From NCBI GenBank assembly GCA_934525595.1, contig CAKSZJ010000010.1, positions 35,658-99,657 of the forward strand: 64,000 bases of DNA. Direction: 5' to 3'. Numbering within the stretch: position 1 is the stretch's first letter; every line of letters begins with the position of its first letter. Position numbers and translations under genes: made by a program. The DNA comes from an uncultured Chiayiivirga sp. GTDB taxonomy: Bacteria > Pseudomonadota > Gammaproteobacteria > Xanthomonadales > Xanthomonadaceae. The notes under the pieces are model-generated. The model worked only from the letters and a program-made list of their open reading frames with translations. It did not search any database and was not told the DNA's origin. Shown piece after piece: positions 9,214 to 17,019 of this stretch.

Positions 9214-9963
9214 ATGGCTGATACCGACCGCTGGATCGCCGGCATCAACGCCGCTGCCGCCGTGCTCGAACACGACGCGGTTGGCGTGCTGGAGGTGATG
9301 GTCGAAGCGCGCGCGCGCAACCCGCGGCTGGCCGAGCTGGCCGACCGCGCGCGCGGCGAGGGCATCGCGGTGCGCAGCGTCGGCAGCGAGGTGCTCGACC
9401 GCATGTCCGGCGGCGTGCGCCACCAGGGCATCGTGGTGCGTTGCAGGGCCGCCCGCAGCCTCGGTGAGGACGATCTCGCGGCGCTGCTGGACACCGTTCC
9501 GCGCGCCCTGCTGCTGATCCTCGACGGCGTGCAGGACCCGCACAACCTCGGCGCCTGCCTGCGCAGCGCCGCAGCCGCCGGAGTCACCGCGGTGGTGCTT
9601 CCCAAGGATCGCAGCGCGCCGGTCAATGCCACGGTGCACAAGACGTCCGCCGGCGCCGCCGACCGCATCGCGGTGGTGCGGGTCACCAACCTGGCGCGTA
9701 CGCTGGAGACGCTCAAGCAGGCCGGTGTCTGGCTGGTGGGTCTGGCCGGGGAATCGGAGTCGAGCCTGTATTCGATGGATCTTCGCGGCGCGGTGGGCAT
9801 CGTGCTGGGTGGCGAAGGCGAGGGCATGCGTCGCCTCACCCGCGAGCGCTGCGACTTCCTTGCGCGCATTCCGATGCCCGGAGAAATGGAAAGCCTCAAC
9901 GTCTCGGTCGCCACCGGTATCGCGCTGTTCGAGGCGGTGCGCCAGCGCCAGCATCCAGGCTGA
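9214..9963 (+). CDS. rlmB: 23S rRNA (guanosine-2'-O-)-methyltransferase RlmB (SpoU/TrmH family)
   Basis: 249-residue SPOUT enzyme that methylates the 2'-O of G2251 in 23S rRNA using SAM. The substrate-binding domain begins IAGINAAAAVLEH. SpoU motif 1 is LDGVQDPHNLGACLRSA, with the conserved Asn and Arg. Motifs 2 and 3 are IVLGGEGEGMRRLTRERCD and IPMPGEMESLNVSVATGIALFEAVRQR, which form the trefoil knot. Length equals the E. coli protein. It is likely transcribed with rnr. Confidence 0.96.
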   Translation: MADTDRWIAGINAAAAVLEHDAVGVLEVMVEARARNPRLAELADRARGEGIAVRSVGSEVLDRMSGGVRHQGIVVRCRAARSLGEDDLAALLDTVPRALLLILDGVQDPHNLGACLRSAAAAGVTAVVLPKDRSAPVNATVHKTSAGAADRIAVVRVTNLARTLETLKQAGVWLVGLAGESESSLYSMDLRGAVGIVLGGEGEGMRRLTRERCDFLARIPMPGEMESLNVSVATGIALFEAVRQRQHPG

Positions 9964-9990
9964 ACGGCCGCCGCCGTTCGTCGGTTTTTC
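9963..9990 (+). terminator. Weak intrinsic terminator candidate after rlmB
   Basis: AACGGC (9963-9968) pairs with GCCGTT (9973-9978) around a 4-nt loop; a T5 tract follows at 9985-9989. The stem is only 6 bp and overlaps the stop codon, so support is modest. Confidence 0.35.
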
Positions 9991-10063
9991 GGCGGCGCGT
10001 GGCGGCGCGGGCGACCGCCTCCGGGTAAGCTTTTCCCATCTTCGCTGGCACAGGGGTCTCTCG

Positions 10064-10543
10064 ATGGCGTCGATCTATGATTTCACCGCGGAAGACATCA
10101 ACGGCGTCGCGCGCCCGCTGGAGCTGTGGCGTGGCCAGGTGCTGCTGATCGTCAACGTGGCCTCCAAGTGCGGCTTCACCCCGCAGTACCAGGGGCTCGA
10201 GGCGCTGTACGAGGCGCATTCCGGCCGTGGCTTCGCGGTGCTGGGCTTCCCCTGCAACCAGTTCGGTCAGCAGGAGCCGGGCGACGCCGAGGAGATCAAG
10301 CGTTTCTGCACCCTGACCTACGGCGTGCGTTTCCCGATGTTTGCCCGGGTCGAGGTCAACGGTGCCAACGCGCATCCGCTGTACCGCTGGCTCAAGGCCC
10401 AGAAGCCCGGCCTCCTGGGCAGCGAGGCGATCAAATGGAACTTCACCAAGTTCCTGGTCGATCGCGACGGCCAGGTGCGGCATCGCTACGCGCCGATGGA
10501 TGCGCCGGAAAAACTGGAGAAGGACATCCTCGCCCTGCTGTAG
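10064..10543 (+). CDS. Glutathione peroxidase-family thiol peroxidase
   Basis: 159 residues, the usual bacterial size. Reduces hydroperoxides; many bacterial members use thioredoxin rather than glutathione. The catalytic tetrad positions are visible: Cys36 in NVASKCGFTP, Gln70 in the FPCNQFGQQEPG block, Trp125 in KWNFTKFLVD with Asn126 next to it. A second Cys (Cys64) in FPCNQ and Cys82 in RFCTLTYG could act as resolving cysteines. Cysteine, not selenocysteine, is encoded. Cytoplasmic, no signal peptide. It is convergent with nth, 14 nt away. Confidence 0.95.
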   Translation: MASIYDFTAEDINGVARPLELWRGQVLLIVNVASKCGFTPQYQGLEALYEAHSGRGFAVLGFPCNQFGQQEPGDAEEIKRFCTLTYGVRFPMFARVEVNGANAHPLYRWLKAQKPGLLGSEAIKWNFTKFLVDRDGQVRHRYAPMDAPEKLEKDILALL

Positions 10544-10557
10544 TCGCCTGGTGGCGG

Positions 10558-11196
10558 CTAGCCCGCGCGGGTCTTGTCCGGCCAGACGCACAGGTCGGCG
10601 ATCACGCACTCCGGGCACTGGGGCTTGCGCGCCTTGCAGACGTAGCGTCCGTGCAGGATGAGCCAGTGGTGCGCGTCCTTGCGATAGGCCGCCGGCACGT
10701 TGCGCAGGAGCTTGCGCTCCACTTCTTCCACGGTCTTTCCGCGCGCCAGCCCGGTGCGGTTTGAGACGCGGAAGATGTGGGTGTCCACCGCGATGGTCGG
10801 TTCGCCGAAGGCCACGTTCAGCACCACGTTGGCGGTCTTGCGACCGACGCCCGGCAGCGCTTCCAGCGCAGCGCGATCGCGTGGCACTTCGCCGCCGTGG
10901 CGCTCGATCAGCAGGCCGCAGGTGGCGATGAGGTTCTTCGCCTTGGCGTTGTACAGGCCGATGGTGGCGATGTGGCGCTTGAGGCCCTCTTCGCCCAGGG
11001 CGAGCAGGGTCTGCGGGGTATTGGCCACGGGAAACAGCCGGCGGGTGGCCTTGTTGACGCCCACGTCGGTGGCCTGCGCCGAGAGGATCACCGCGACCAG
11101 CAATTCGAAGGGACTGCCGTATTCCAGCTCGGTCTCGGGATGGGGATTGAGCTCGGCCAGGCGGCGGAACAGTTCGGTGCGGTCGGCGGGTTTCAT
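10558..11196 (-). CDS. nth: Endonuclease III (DNA glycosylase/AP lyase)
   Basis: 212 residues. Base-excision repair enzyme that removes oxidised pyrimidines and nicks by beta-elimination. The helix-hairpin-helix LPGVGRKTANVVLN contains the catalytic Lys120, and VDTHIFRVSNR the catalytic Asp138. The [4Fe-4S] ligands follow the exact family spacing Cys187-x6-Cys194-x2-Cys197-x5-Cys203. Last gene of a four-gene minus-strand operon, overlapping the rnfD-like gene by ATGA. In E. coli nth also closes the rsx/rnf operon, so this order is an ancestral relic. Confidence 0.97.
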   Translation of the reverse strand: MKPADRTELFRRLAELNPHPETELEYGSPFELLVAVILSAQATDVGVNKATRRLFPVANTPQTLLALGEEGLKRHIATIGLYNAKAKNLIATCGLLIERHGGEVPRDRAALEALPGVGRKTANVVLNVAFGEPTIAVDTHIFRVSNRTGLARGKTVEEVERKLLRNVPAAYRKDAHHWLILHGRYVCKARKPQCPECVIADLCVWPDKTRAG

Positions 11197-12014
11197 GGCG
11201 TGGACTCGCGGGCCGCGCGCGGCGGCAGGGTCAGGCGTTCGATCCACGGCGTCAGCGCACAGGCCAGCACGACGGCGGCACCCAGCGCGACGGGCGGCGC
11301 GCCCAGCAGCCAGGCCATGGCCGTGCCGAGGCCTGCCAGCGCCGCCACCGCGATGCGTCCCCGTGCGGTGCTCGGCAGGTGGCGCGGCTCGCCCAGCAGG
11401 AATCCTGCCGCCAGCGCGCCGCTGACCAGGCCGCTTGCCGGCAGCGCGCCGACGACGCAGGCGAAGGCGACCGGCAGGGCGAAGACGAGCATGGGCGGCA
11501 CGCGCAGCAGGCCGAGTCGCGCCAGCGCGAACGCCGCGGCGAGCCAGGCGCCCGATACCAGCAGGGCCTCCGGCACCAGCATGCGCCCGGGCGCCAGCGC
11601 GCTGCCGCAGGCCTGGGCCAGCGCCACGCCGGCGGTGAGCGCGAGGGCGGCAGGAGGGAATGGGTTGGCCGCGGCAGCGCCGAACAGCCGCGAGGCGACG
11701 AGGCTCGCGGCCAGTGCCAGCGCGGCCATCCAGGGTGGTGCCGCCGCCGGCCAGAGCGCGGCGACGAGCAGGGACGCGCCCAGCGCGTGGATCAGGTCGA
11801 AGGACAGGCTGCTGCGGCTCGTACCGCCAATCGGGATGAGGCGCAGGGCGGCGGCCAGCGCCAGCGCGACCGCGCACGGCAGGACGCAGCGCGCCGGCAG
11901 GGACGGGTCGATTCGCGCGGCCTGCAGCGCCAGCGGCGGCAGCATGGCCACCAGCACGCAGGCGGCGCGGCGCGCTGGGGTGCGTCGCCAGGCGGGCAGT
12001 GCGACGGCGTTCAC
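11193..12014 (-). CDS. Shortened RnfD/RsxD-like membrane protein
   Basis: 273 residues against about 350 for RnfD, with eight or more hydrophobic segments. Two blocks align by eye with E. coli RsxD. FGAAAANPFPPAALALT matches its GQNPFNPAMIGY stretch. The segment from LVSGALAAGFLLGEP through GRIAVAALAGLGTAMAWL matches its LLSGATMLGAFFILTDP and GRLIFGALAGLLVWLI. The segment between them, which in RnfD holds the Ser/Thr-rich FMN-attachment site, is missing, so covalent flavin is unlikely. It starts with GTG overlapping the upstream stop as GTGA and overlaps nth by ATGA. Function is unknown; it may be a decayed or repurposed Rnf subunit. Confidence 0.72.
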   Translation of the reverse strand: MNAVALPAWRRTPARRAACVLVAMLPPLALQAARIDPSLPARCVLPCAVALALAAALRLIPIGGTSRSSLSFDLIHALGASLLVAALWPAAAPPWMAALALAASLVASRLFGAAAANPFPPAALALTAGVALAQACGSALAPGRMLVPEALLVSGAWLAAAFALARLGLLRVPPMLVFALPVAFACVVGALPASGLVSGALAAGFLLGEPRHLPSTARGRIAVAALAGLGTAMAWLLGAPPVALGAAVVLACALTPWIERLTLPPRAARESTP

Positions 12015-12427
12015 GCCTCGCCCCGCGGCGCCGCGGGGCGCCGGGCGCGGGCCAGCGCCGCTGCGACGGCTTGCGCCGAGGCGTTCGTGGTGCGCTGGCG
12101 TTCGCGTTCGGCGGCCTGCTCCTCACGCTCGCGCGCCAGACGCGCCTCGCGCAGCGCGAAACGCGTGCGCGAGGCGTCGGAAAACTCGCGGCGCTGGTGC
12201 GCGAGCCGCAGTTCGTCACGCGCCGCGCAGAACAGGGCGGCCAGCGGAATGCCGCTCGGGCAAAGCGCGTCGCAGGCGGCGCAGCCGGTGCAGTCGTCCA
12301 GTCCCAGCGCCCGGGCCTCGGAGGGCGCCTCGCGGCGCAGTGCGGCGAGGATGCGCTGCGGATGCACGCCGGCCGGGCAGGCCGCCGCGCACTCGCCGCA
12401 GCGGATGCAGGGCTGGGAGGCTGCCAC
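12011..12427 (-). CDS. RnfC carboxyl-terminal ferredoxin module (truncated RnfC-like protein)
   Basis: 138 residues. Two [4Fe-4S] motifs open the protein: CIRCGECAAACPAG and CTGCAACDALCPSG. Their spacing and flanking words (PCIRCG, LDDCTGCAACDALCPSGIPL) follow the RnfC/RsxC carboxyl ferredoxin domain. A long Arg/Glu/Ala helix (about residues 85-138) resembles the start of the RsxC tail. The RnfC amino-terminal barrel, flavoprotein-like NADH-binding part and SLBB domain are all absent. The GTG at 12427 sits 15 nt after the enoyl-CoA hydratase stop, so no room exists for a longer gene. It overlaps the rnfD-like gene by GTGA. Confidence 0.78.
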   Translation of the reverse strand: MAASQPCIRCGECAAACPAGVHPQRILAALRREAPSEARALGLDDCTGCAACDALCPSGIPLAALFCAARDELRLAHQRREFSDASRTRFALREARLAREREEQAAERERQRTTNASAQAVAAALARARRPAAPRGEA

Positions 12428-12442
12428 GGCGGTGTACAGGCT

Positions 12443-13225
12443 TCAGCGCCCGGTGAAGGCGGGCTTGCGGCGCTCCAGGAAGGCGCGGGTGCCTTCGCGC
12501 ATGTCCTCGGTGGAGGCCGAGGTGGCAAAGGCCTGCGCTTCGTAATCCAGGCCGGTCGCGAGATCGGCCTCGCCGCCCAGGATCACCGCGTCGAGCACGC
12601 CGCGCAGGGCCTCGGGGGCGGATGCGGCGAGCTGTTCGGCCAGTGCCAGGGTTTCGGCCTCCAGCGCCTCGGGGGCCACCACGCGGTTGACCAGATTGAG
12701 CTCGTAGGCGCGCGCCGCGCCGATCTGGGCGCCGGTCAGGCACAGCTCAAGCGTCGCGCCGCGGCCGGTGACGCGCAGCAGGCGCTGGGTGCCGCCGAAG
12801 CCCGGCAGCACGCCCAGGTTCACCTCGGGCTGGCCGAGGCGCGCCTTCTCGCTGGCGATGCGCAGGTGGCAGGCCAGCGCCAGCTCCATGCCGCCGCCCA
12901 GCGCATACCCGTTGATCTGCGCGATCACCGGCTTGCCGAGGGTCTCGACGGTGCGCATGGTGCGTTGGCCGCGCCGCGCGAAGTCGCGCGCCTGGACCGG
13001 CGTGACGGTGGCCAGTTCGGAAATGTCGGCGCCGGCCACGAAGGCCTTTTCGCCCGCGCCGCGCAGGATCAGCGCGCGCACGGAATCGTCGGCGCCCGCC
13101 TCTTCGAAGGCGCGGGTGAGTTCGTCGAGCGTGGCCGCGTTGAGCGCGTTCAGTTTGTCGGGGCGGTTGACGGTGATGCGGCGCACCGCGCCGAGGTTTT
13201 CGATCAGGAGGTTGGCGAAGGCCAT
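12443..13225 (-). CDS. Enoyl-CoA hydratase/isomerase family protein
   Basis: 260-residue crotonase-fold enzyme. The oxyanion-hole motif is KAFVAGADISEL, and NGYALGGGMELALACHLRIAS is followed by GQPEVNLGVLPGFGGTQRLLRVTG; the Glu in QPEVNLGV occupies the catalytic Glu position. These features fit a genuine enoyl-CoA hydratase of fatty or amino acid catabolism; substrate chain length cannot be read. The ATG at 13225 gives the canonical length. First gene of the operon with the rnfC stump, rnfD-like gene and nth; a TACAAT -10 box lies upstream. Confidence 0.9.
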   Translation of the reverse strand: MAFANLLIENLGAVRRITVNRPDKLNALNAATLDELTRAFEEAGADDSVRALILRGAGEKAFVAGADISELATVTPVQARDFARRGQRTMRTVETLGKPVIAQINGYALGGGMELALACHLRIASEKARLGQPEVNLGVLPGFGGTQRLLRVTGRGATLELCLTGAQIGAARAYELNLVNRVVAPEALEAETLALAEQLAASAPEALRGVLDAVILGGEADLATGLDYEAQAFATSASTEDMREGTRAFLERRKPAFTGR

Positions 13226-13259
13226 TGGGATACCCGCAAAGGTGGAATGCCGACCGCTG

Positions 13260-13283
13260 ATTGTAGCCGCTCCGCCTGCGGCT
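13260..13283 (-). promoter_or_regulatory. Putative -10 box (TACAAT) inside a GTAG-headed palindrome
   Basis: On the minus strand TACAAT (13265-13260) lies 35 nt upstream of the hydratase ATG. Read on the plus strand the same bases begin GTAG followed by an AGCCGC/GCGGCT stem. A near copy lies upstream of purM at 1429-1450. The element could be promoter, REP-derived, or both. Confidence 0.4.
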
Positions 13284-13442
13284 GATCGTCGCGCGCCCGC
13301 GGGTGAAACTTTCCGCCGGCTGTACGGTCTCTCCACGCCGTGCCGGGCAGGCAAACCGGGTACTGGCGATTCGCGGAACGCGTCGCTATCCTTGCGCGTT
13401 CTTTCTCGGCCACGGGCGTGGCCGATCCACCAGGAGACAGGC

Positions 13443-14120
13443 ATGAAGTTGCGCTGGACGGTCGCGCTGTTGGCGGCCACGACGATGAGCGCCGCGTTGG
13501 CGCAGGACACCACGTCCGACAAGGGCAAGCTGAGCTACGCGGTCGGCTACCAGATCGGCCACGACTTCACCGAGCGCAAGCTCGATGTCGACCTGGCGAC
13601 CGTGATTCGCGCCATCCAGGACGGCTACGCCAAGCGCGATCCGGCCGTTCCGACCGAGCAGATGGGCGCGGCGCTCGAAGCCATGCAGAAAAAGCTGCTG
13701 GATGATGCCAAGGCCGAATTCGACAAGGTCGCCGGCGAAAACAAGCGCAAGAGCGACGCCTTCCTGGCGCAGAACCGTGGCAAGACCGGCGTGCAGACGC
13801 TGTCCTCGGGCATCCAGTACCGCGTGATCGAGACCGGCACCGGCGCCAAGCCCACGGCCGCCTCGGAGGTGAAGATCCACTTCCGCGGATCGCTTGCCAC
13901 CGGGCAGGAGTTCGCCAGCACCTACCAGGGCAACGAGCCGGTGTCGATCAAGGTCGGTGAAGCCCCGCTGCCGGGCCTGCGCCAGGTGCTGCCGATGATG
14001 ACCCAGGGGTCGCGCTGGGAAGTCTTCATGCCGCCCGAGCAGGCCTATGGCGACACGGTGCGCCCGATCGGCCCCAACCAGGCCGTCGTGTTCGACGTGA
14101 AGCTGGTCGAAGTGAAGTGA
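13443..14120 (+). CDS. FKBP-type peptidyl-prolyl cis-trans isomerase (Mip/FklB-like)
   Basis: 225 residues, exported. Signal peptide: LRWTVALLAATTMSAALAQ. An amino-terminal dimerisation helix region (DKGKLSYAVGYQIGHDF, then MQKKLLDDAKAEFDKVAGENKRK) is followed by a carboxyl FKBP domain (SSGIQYRVIETGTGAKPTA, PGLRQVLPMMTQGSRWEVFMPPEQAYG). This is the FkpA/Mip V-shaped dimer layout of periplasmic foldases. The isomerase pocket residues Trp, Tyr and Phe are present in WEVFMPPEQAYG and VVFDVKLVEV. Two strong hairpins follow the stop. Confidence 0.94.
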   Translation: MKLRWTVALLAATTMSAALAQDTTSDKGKLSYAVGYQIGHDFTERKLDVDLATVIRAIQDGYAKRDPAVPTEQMGAALEAMQKKLLDDAKAEFDKVAGENKRKSDAFLAQNRGKTGVQTLSSGIQYRVIETGTGAKPTAASEVKIHFRGSLATGQEFASTYQGNEPVSIKVGEAPLPGLRQVLPMMTQGSRWEVFMPPEQAYGDTVRPIGPNQAVVFDVKLVEVK

Positions 14121-14125
14121 ACCTC

Positions 14126-14216
14126 GGCGCGCTCTCTCGGGTGAGTCCGCCCGAAAGCGCGCCGCGAGTGTTCCACACGGCCGGACGCGGGTACCGCGTT
14201 CCGGCCGTGTGCGTTT
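14126..14216 (+). terminator. Two tandem hairpins after the FKBP gene
   Basis: Hairpin 1 pairs GGCGCGCT (14126-14133) with AGCGCGCC (14156-14163), with an inner TCGGG/CCCGA stem. Hairpin 2 is stronger: CACACGGCCGG (14174-14184) pairs with CCGGCCGTGTG (14201-14211), extended inward by ACGCGG/CCGCGT with a one-base bulge; a short T3 follows. No long U-tract, so termination is likely but not certain. Confidence 0.5.
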
Positions 14217-14280
14217 CCGGGGGGCGCTTCCTGCGCCGTGCTGGCGCGGTCTGGCGCCGGTCGCCGCGCGCGGTGGCGTG

Positions 14281-14919
14281 ATGCTGCCCGCTGCTCCGCC
14301 CCCGATCAATCCGCTTGCCGATCCCGAACGCTTGCGCCAGGCACTGCTGCCGCTGTCGGGCGAGCCGAGCGGGGCGGGCTGGAACCTGGACGAAATCGCC
14401 GACGTGATCGATCCGCAGCGCCTGGTCAATGCCGCCGTTCTGGTGGGACTGATCGAGCGCCCGGCCGGGGCGCACGTGCTCCTGACGCGCCGCACCGATT
14501 CGCTCCAGCACCATGCCGGCCAGGTGAGCTTCCCGGGCGGGCGGATCGATCCGGAGGACCGCTCCGCGCTCGATGCGGCACTGCGCGAGGCGTGGGAGGA
14601 AGTCGCCATCGCGCCTGCGCAGGTCGAGCCGCTGGGCTATCTGGACCCCTATGCGACCATCACCGGATTCCGCGTGCTGCCGCTGGTGGCGAGGCTGCCC
14701 GCGGATTACCGCGTGATCCCCAATCCCGACGAAGTCGTCGATGCCTTCGAGGTGCCGCTGGCCCCGCTTCTGGCGGGCGATCGCCTGGTCAGCCTGAGCG
14801 ACTCCTATCGCGGACGCGCGCGCAGCTACTGGGAGTATCAGGTGGGGCCGCACCGCATCTGGGGTGCGACCGCGGCCATGCTGGTCAATCTCGGGCGCCG
14901 TCTCGGCGCGGCGATCTGA
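14281..14919 (+). CDS. Nudix hydrolase, coenzyme A pyrophosphatase (NudL-type)
   Basis: 212 residues. LLTRRTDSLQHHAGQVSFPGG is the UPF0035 motif that marks the CoA-pyrophosphatase subgroup. It runs into the Nudix box: GG at the start, REAWEE with the metal-binding glutamates in the middle. The predicted reaction splits CoA to 3',5'-ADP and 4'-phosphopantetheine. The ATG at 14281 was chosen because an earlier in-frame GTG (14209) falls inside the second terminator hairpin. Convergent with the next gene, 37 nt away. Confidence 0.9.
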   Translation: MLPAAPPPINPLADPERLRQALLPLSGEPSGAGWNLDEIADVIDPQRLVNAAVLVGLIERPAGAHVLLTRRTDSLQHHAGQVSFPGGRIDPEDRSALDAALREAWEEVAIAPAQVEPLGYLDPYATITGFRVLPLVARLPADYRVIPNPDEVVDAFEVPLAPLLAGDRLVSLSDSYRGRARSYWEYQVGPHRIWGATAAMLVNLGRRLGAAI

Positions 14920-14956
14920 TCGCCTGATCCCGCCGCTGTCGTGCGGGTACCTGGCT

Positions 14957-15943
14957 TCAGCGGCACTGGCGCCAGCGTACCTGCGCGGGCTGCTCGGAGC
15001 CGTTTCCGGGGACATCGATCTGCAGCCGGGTATAGCGCAGCTCCTCGTGCTGCAGCAGCGAGCGGCAGACGTCCTCCACCACGACGGCAAGTTCCGCGTC
15101 TTCGAGGGGTTCGCGCAGGCTGATCTGGAGCGTGGAGCGGGTCGACCAGCTGGCGCTCGCCATCGAGGTCAGGTCGCGTACTTCCATGACCGCAGACGCG
15201 CGACGCGAGGCGAGCTGCTGTTCGGTGAGATTGGCATCGGGCAGCGTTGGCGTGCCGGGTGTGGGCGCTGCCGCAGGCGCGCGGGCGGGGGCCGCGGCGG
15301 GCGCTGCGATGGGAGGTGGTGCGCTTGGTTCCGGGGCGTACAGTCGGATGACGGTGAACGCCGCGATCGCGGCCAGCAACGCCACCAGCGCCGCGCTCAG
15401 CAGGCGCTGGCGCTTGGCGGTCTGCGCCACGCTTTCCGCGTCGACGCGCTGGTCGTGCGCCACCCAGGGCTTGACGTGCGCCCACAGTTCGGGGCCCGCG
15501 AGGATCTCGATGCGGCGCTCGTGCGCCAGCTTCGAGGCGTCAGGCGAGGCGCCGGCGCACGACACGATGATGGCGCCGTCGGCTTCCTGCACCTGTACCA
15601 GCGAGTGCAGCTGGCTCACCGCTGCCGAGGTGACGGTCTGGTTCGCGCCGTTCCGGCATTGCACCAGGTAACACGCCGTGCCGCGCGCGAAGAGAAGATC
15701 GAAGCCGTCCTGGCCCGGCGTGCGGTCCGCGCCGGCCGGCTGCATGCCGCGATCCTTCAGGACTTCGGAAATGAGCCGGCTGTATTCGTTCCAGCGCATC
15801 GCGCACAGCAGCGCGATGCCGGCGCGGGCTTCGACGCGTTCGGTGCGGAAGGCCCCCAGGATGCGGGCTGCAAGGAGGAATACGATGATGAGCGTGGCCA
15901 GGGCGATGGGCCACGGATACTGAAGCAGGGAAGTAAGTCCCAT
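14957..15943 (-). CDS. Membrane-tethered Mrr-like (restriction endonuclease-fold) protein
   Basis: 328 residues. A membrane helix (residues 9-30, WPIALATLIIVFLLAARIL) precedes a domain with the Mrr/RecB-like nuclease core. That core reads FDLLFARGTACYLVQCRNGA, where Asp, a degenerate central acid position and Gln-Cys stand in for the classical D-(E/Q)xK. A second membrane helix (LLSAALVALLAAIAAFTVIRLY) is followed by a Pro/Ala-rich linker and a carboxyl domain of about 100 residues not recognised. The usual catalytic Lys is replaced (QCRNG), so nuclease activity is doubtful. It may act as a membrane sensor or DNA-binding protein. Confidence 0.6.
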   Translation of the reverse strand: MGLTSLLQYPWPIALATLIIVFLLAARILGAFRTERVEARAGIALLCAMRWNEYSRLISEVLKDRGMQPAGADRTPGQDGFDLLFARGTACYLVQCRNGANQTVTSAAVSQLHSLVQVQEADGAIIVSCAGASPDASKLAHERRIEILAGPELWAHVKPWVAHDQRVDAESVAQTAKRQRLLSAALVALLAAIAAFTVIRLYAPEPSAPPPIAAPAAAPARAPAAAPTPGTPTLPDANLTEQQLASRRASAVMEVRDLTSMASASWSTRSTLQISLREPLEDAELAVVVEDVCRSLLQHEELRYTRLQIDVPGNGSEQPAQVRWRQCR

Positions 15944-16074
15944 GGGTGATCGCCGGCGGGAATCAGGCGCGCATCATAGCCCGAGTTCCGCGCGGGCAGG
16001 CCGATGCTGCCGCCTAGATCGGCGGGCAGGGCACGCGCGGCGCCGAGCCGGACGGCTGCGCCGCGCGGACGGCT

Positions 16075-16827
16075 TCACTCCTGGCTGGGCGCAGGCTCCA
16101 ATGCCGCGGGTTGCGCCACCTTCGTCACCTTGGCTTTCTTCGCGGCGGGCTTGGCGCGGGCCGTGCCGCTGGCAGGCTTCGCGGCGGTCGGCGCCTTGGC
16201 AACCGGCTTCTTTTTCGCAGTCGCGGGCTTGGTTGCGGCCTTGGCTGCTTCGGGCTTGGCGGTGCGGGTGGCAGGCGGGACGGAATGCGACTCGGACGCG
16301 GCAGGCGCCTGCTTCCTGGCCGCTGGCGTCTCGGCGAGGTCGCGCAGGCGCGCGTTGAGCTGGTCGACGCGCTGGATCAGGGCCTGCAGCTCCTCCCGGC
16401 CCGGTACGCCGAGGCGGACAAGGGCGCGCTGCACGCGCTCCTCGAACACCTTTTCAAGGCGGTCCCAGGTGTCGGCGGCGCGATCCTTGACCTGTTCGAC
16501 ACGGTTCTCGACCGAGCCGCGCACTGCGTTGACCTTGCCGCTGGCCAGCGAGCGGGTCTTCTTTTCCACGTGCACACCTTCCTTCACCAGCGCCTCGAAC
16601 AAGCGCGTGCTTTCCTGCTGTGCACGGCCGAGCGCTTTCACGCTGGTCTGCCAGATCTGCTGGGCGGAATCCATGATTCCGCGCGCCGCGTGGTCATCGG
16701 CGGGCGCTGCGGCGGACTTCTTGCGTGTCGCTGCCGCGGTCCGCGTCGATGCGGTTTTGCGGGCCGGGGCCGGGGCCGGCTTGGCGGGTGAGGATGCGCC
16801 GGGTTTGGCGGACTTGAACTTGGCCAT
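16075..16827 (-). CDS. Phasin / PHA granule-associated protein (PhaF-like)
   Basis: 250 residues in three parts. A Lys/Ala/Pro-rich start is followed by an amphipathic helical phasin domain, about residues 50-165 (MDSAQQIWQTSVKALGRAQQESTRLF onward), with a leucine-zipper-like end LQALIQRVDQLNARLRDL. The carboxyl tail is histone H1-like, with repeated AAKP/KPA motifs. PhaF-type phasins coat polyhydroxyalkanoate granules and bind DNA through such a tail. No PHA synthase lies in the window. Lysine-rich composition alone can mislead, but the middle domain and order fit PhaF/PhaI. Confidence 0.8.
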   Translation of the reverse strand: MAKFKSAKPGASSPAKPAPAPARKTASTRTAAATRKKSAAAPADDHAARGIMDSAQQIWQTSVKALGRAQQESTRLFEALVKEGVHVEKKTRSLASGKVNAVRGSVENRVEQVKDRAADTWDRLEKVFEERVQRALVRLGVPGREELQALIQRVDQLNARLRDLAETPAARKQAPAASESHSVPPATRTAKPEAAKAATKPATAKKKPVAKAPTAAKPASGTARAKPAAKKAKVTKVAQPAALEPAPSQE

Positions 16828-17019
16828 GGGAGCATTCCTATGGAGGCGGACGGGACGTTGAGGGCGTGAGGCTAGGCGGCATGCCTAGAATAATCACACT
16901 ATGGCCGCCGCCGGTCGCACAGGAAGGGCATGGCAGGGCCGCCGCGACGCATGCGGTGTCCTGGGTGCGGAGGGGTGCGTGCTGCGCGTCGCTTCAGGGA
17001 GCGCGGCCGGGTGCCTCGC

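Noticed and set aside
14209..14280. Amino-terminal extension of the Nudix protein
   Set aside because: Its GTG is in the hairpin that ends the preceding gene; no SD.
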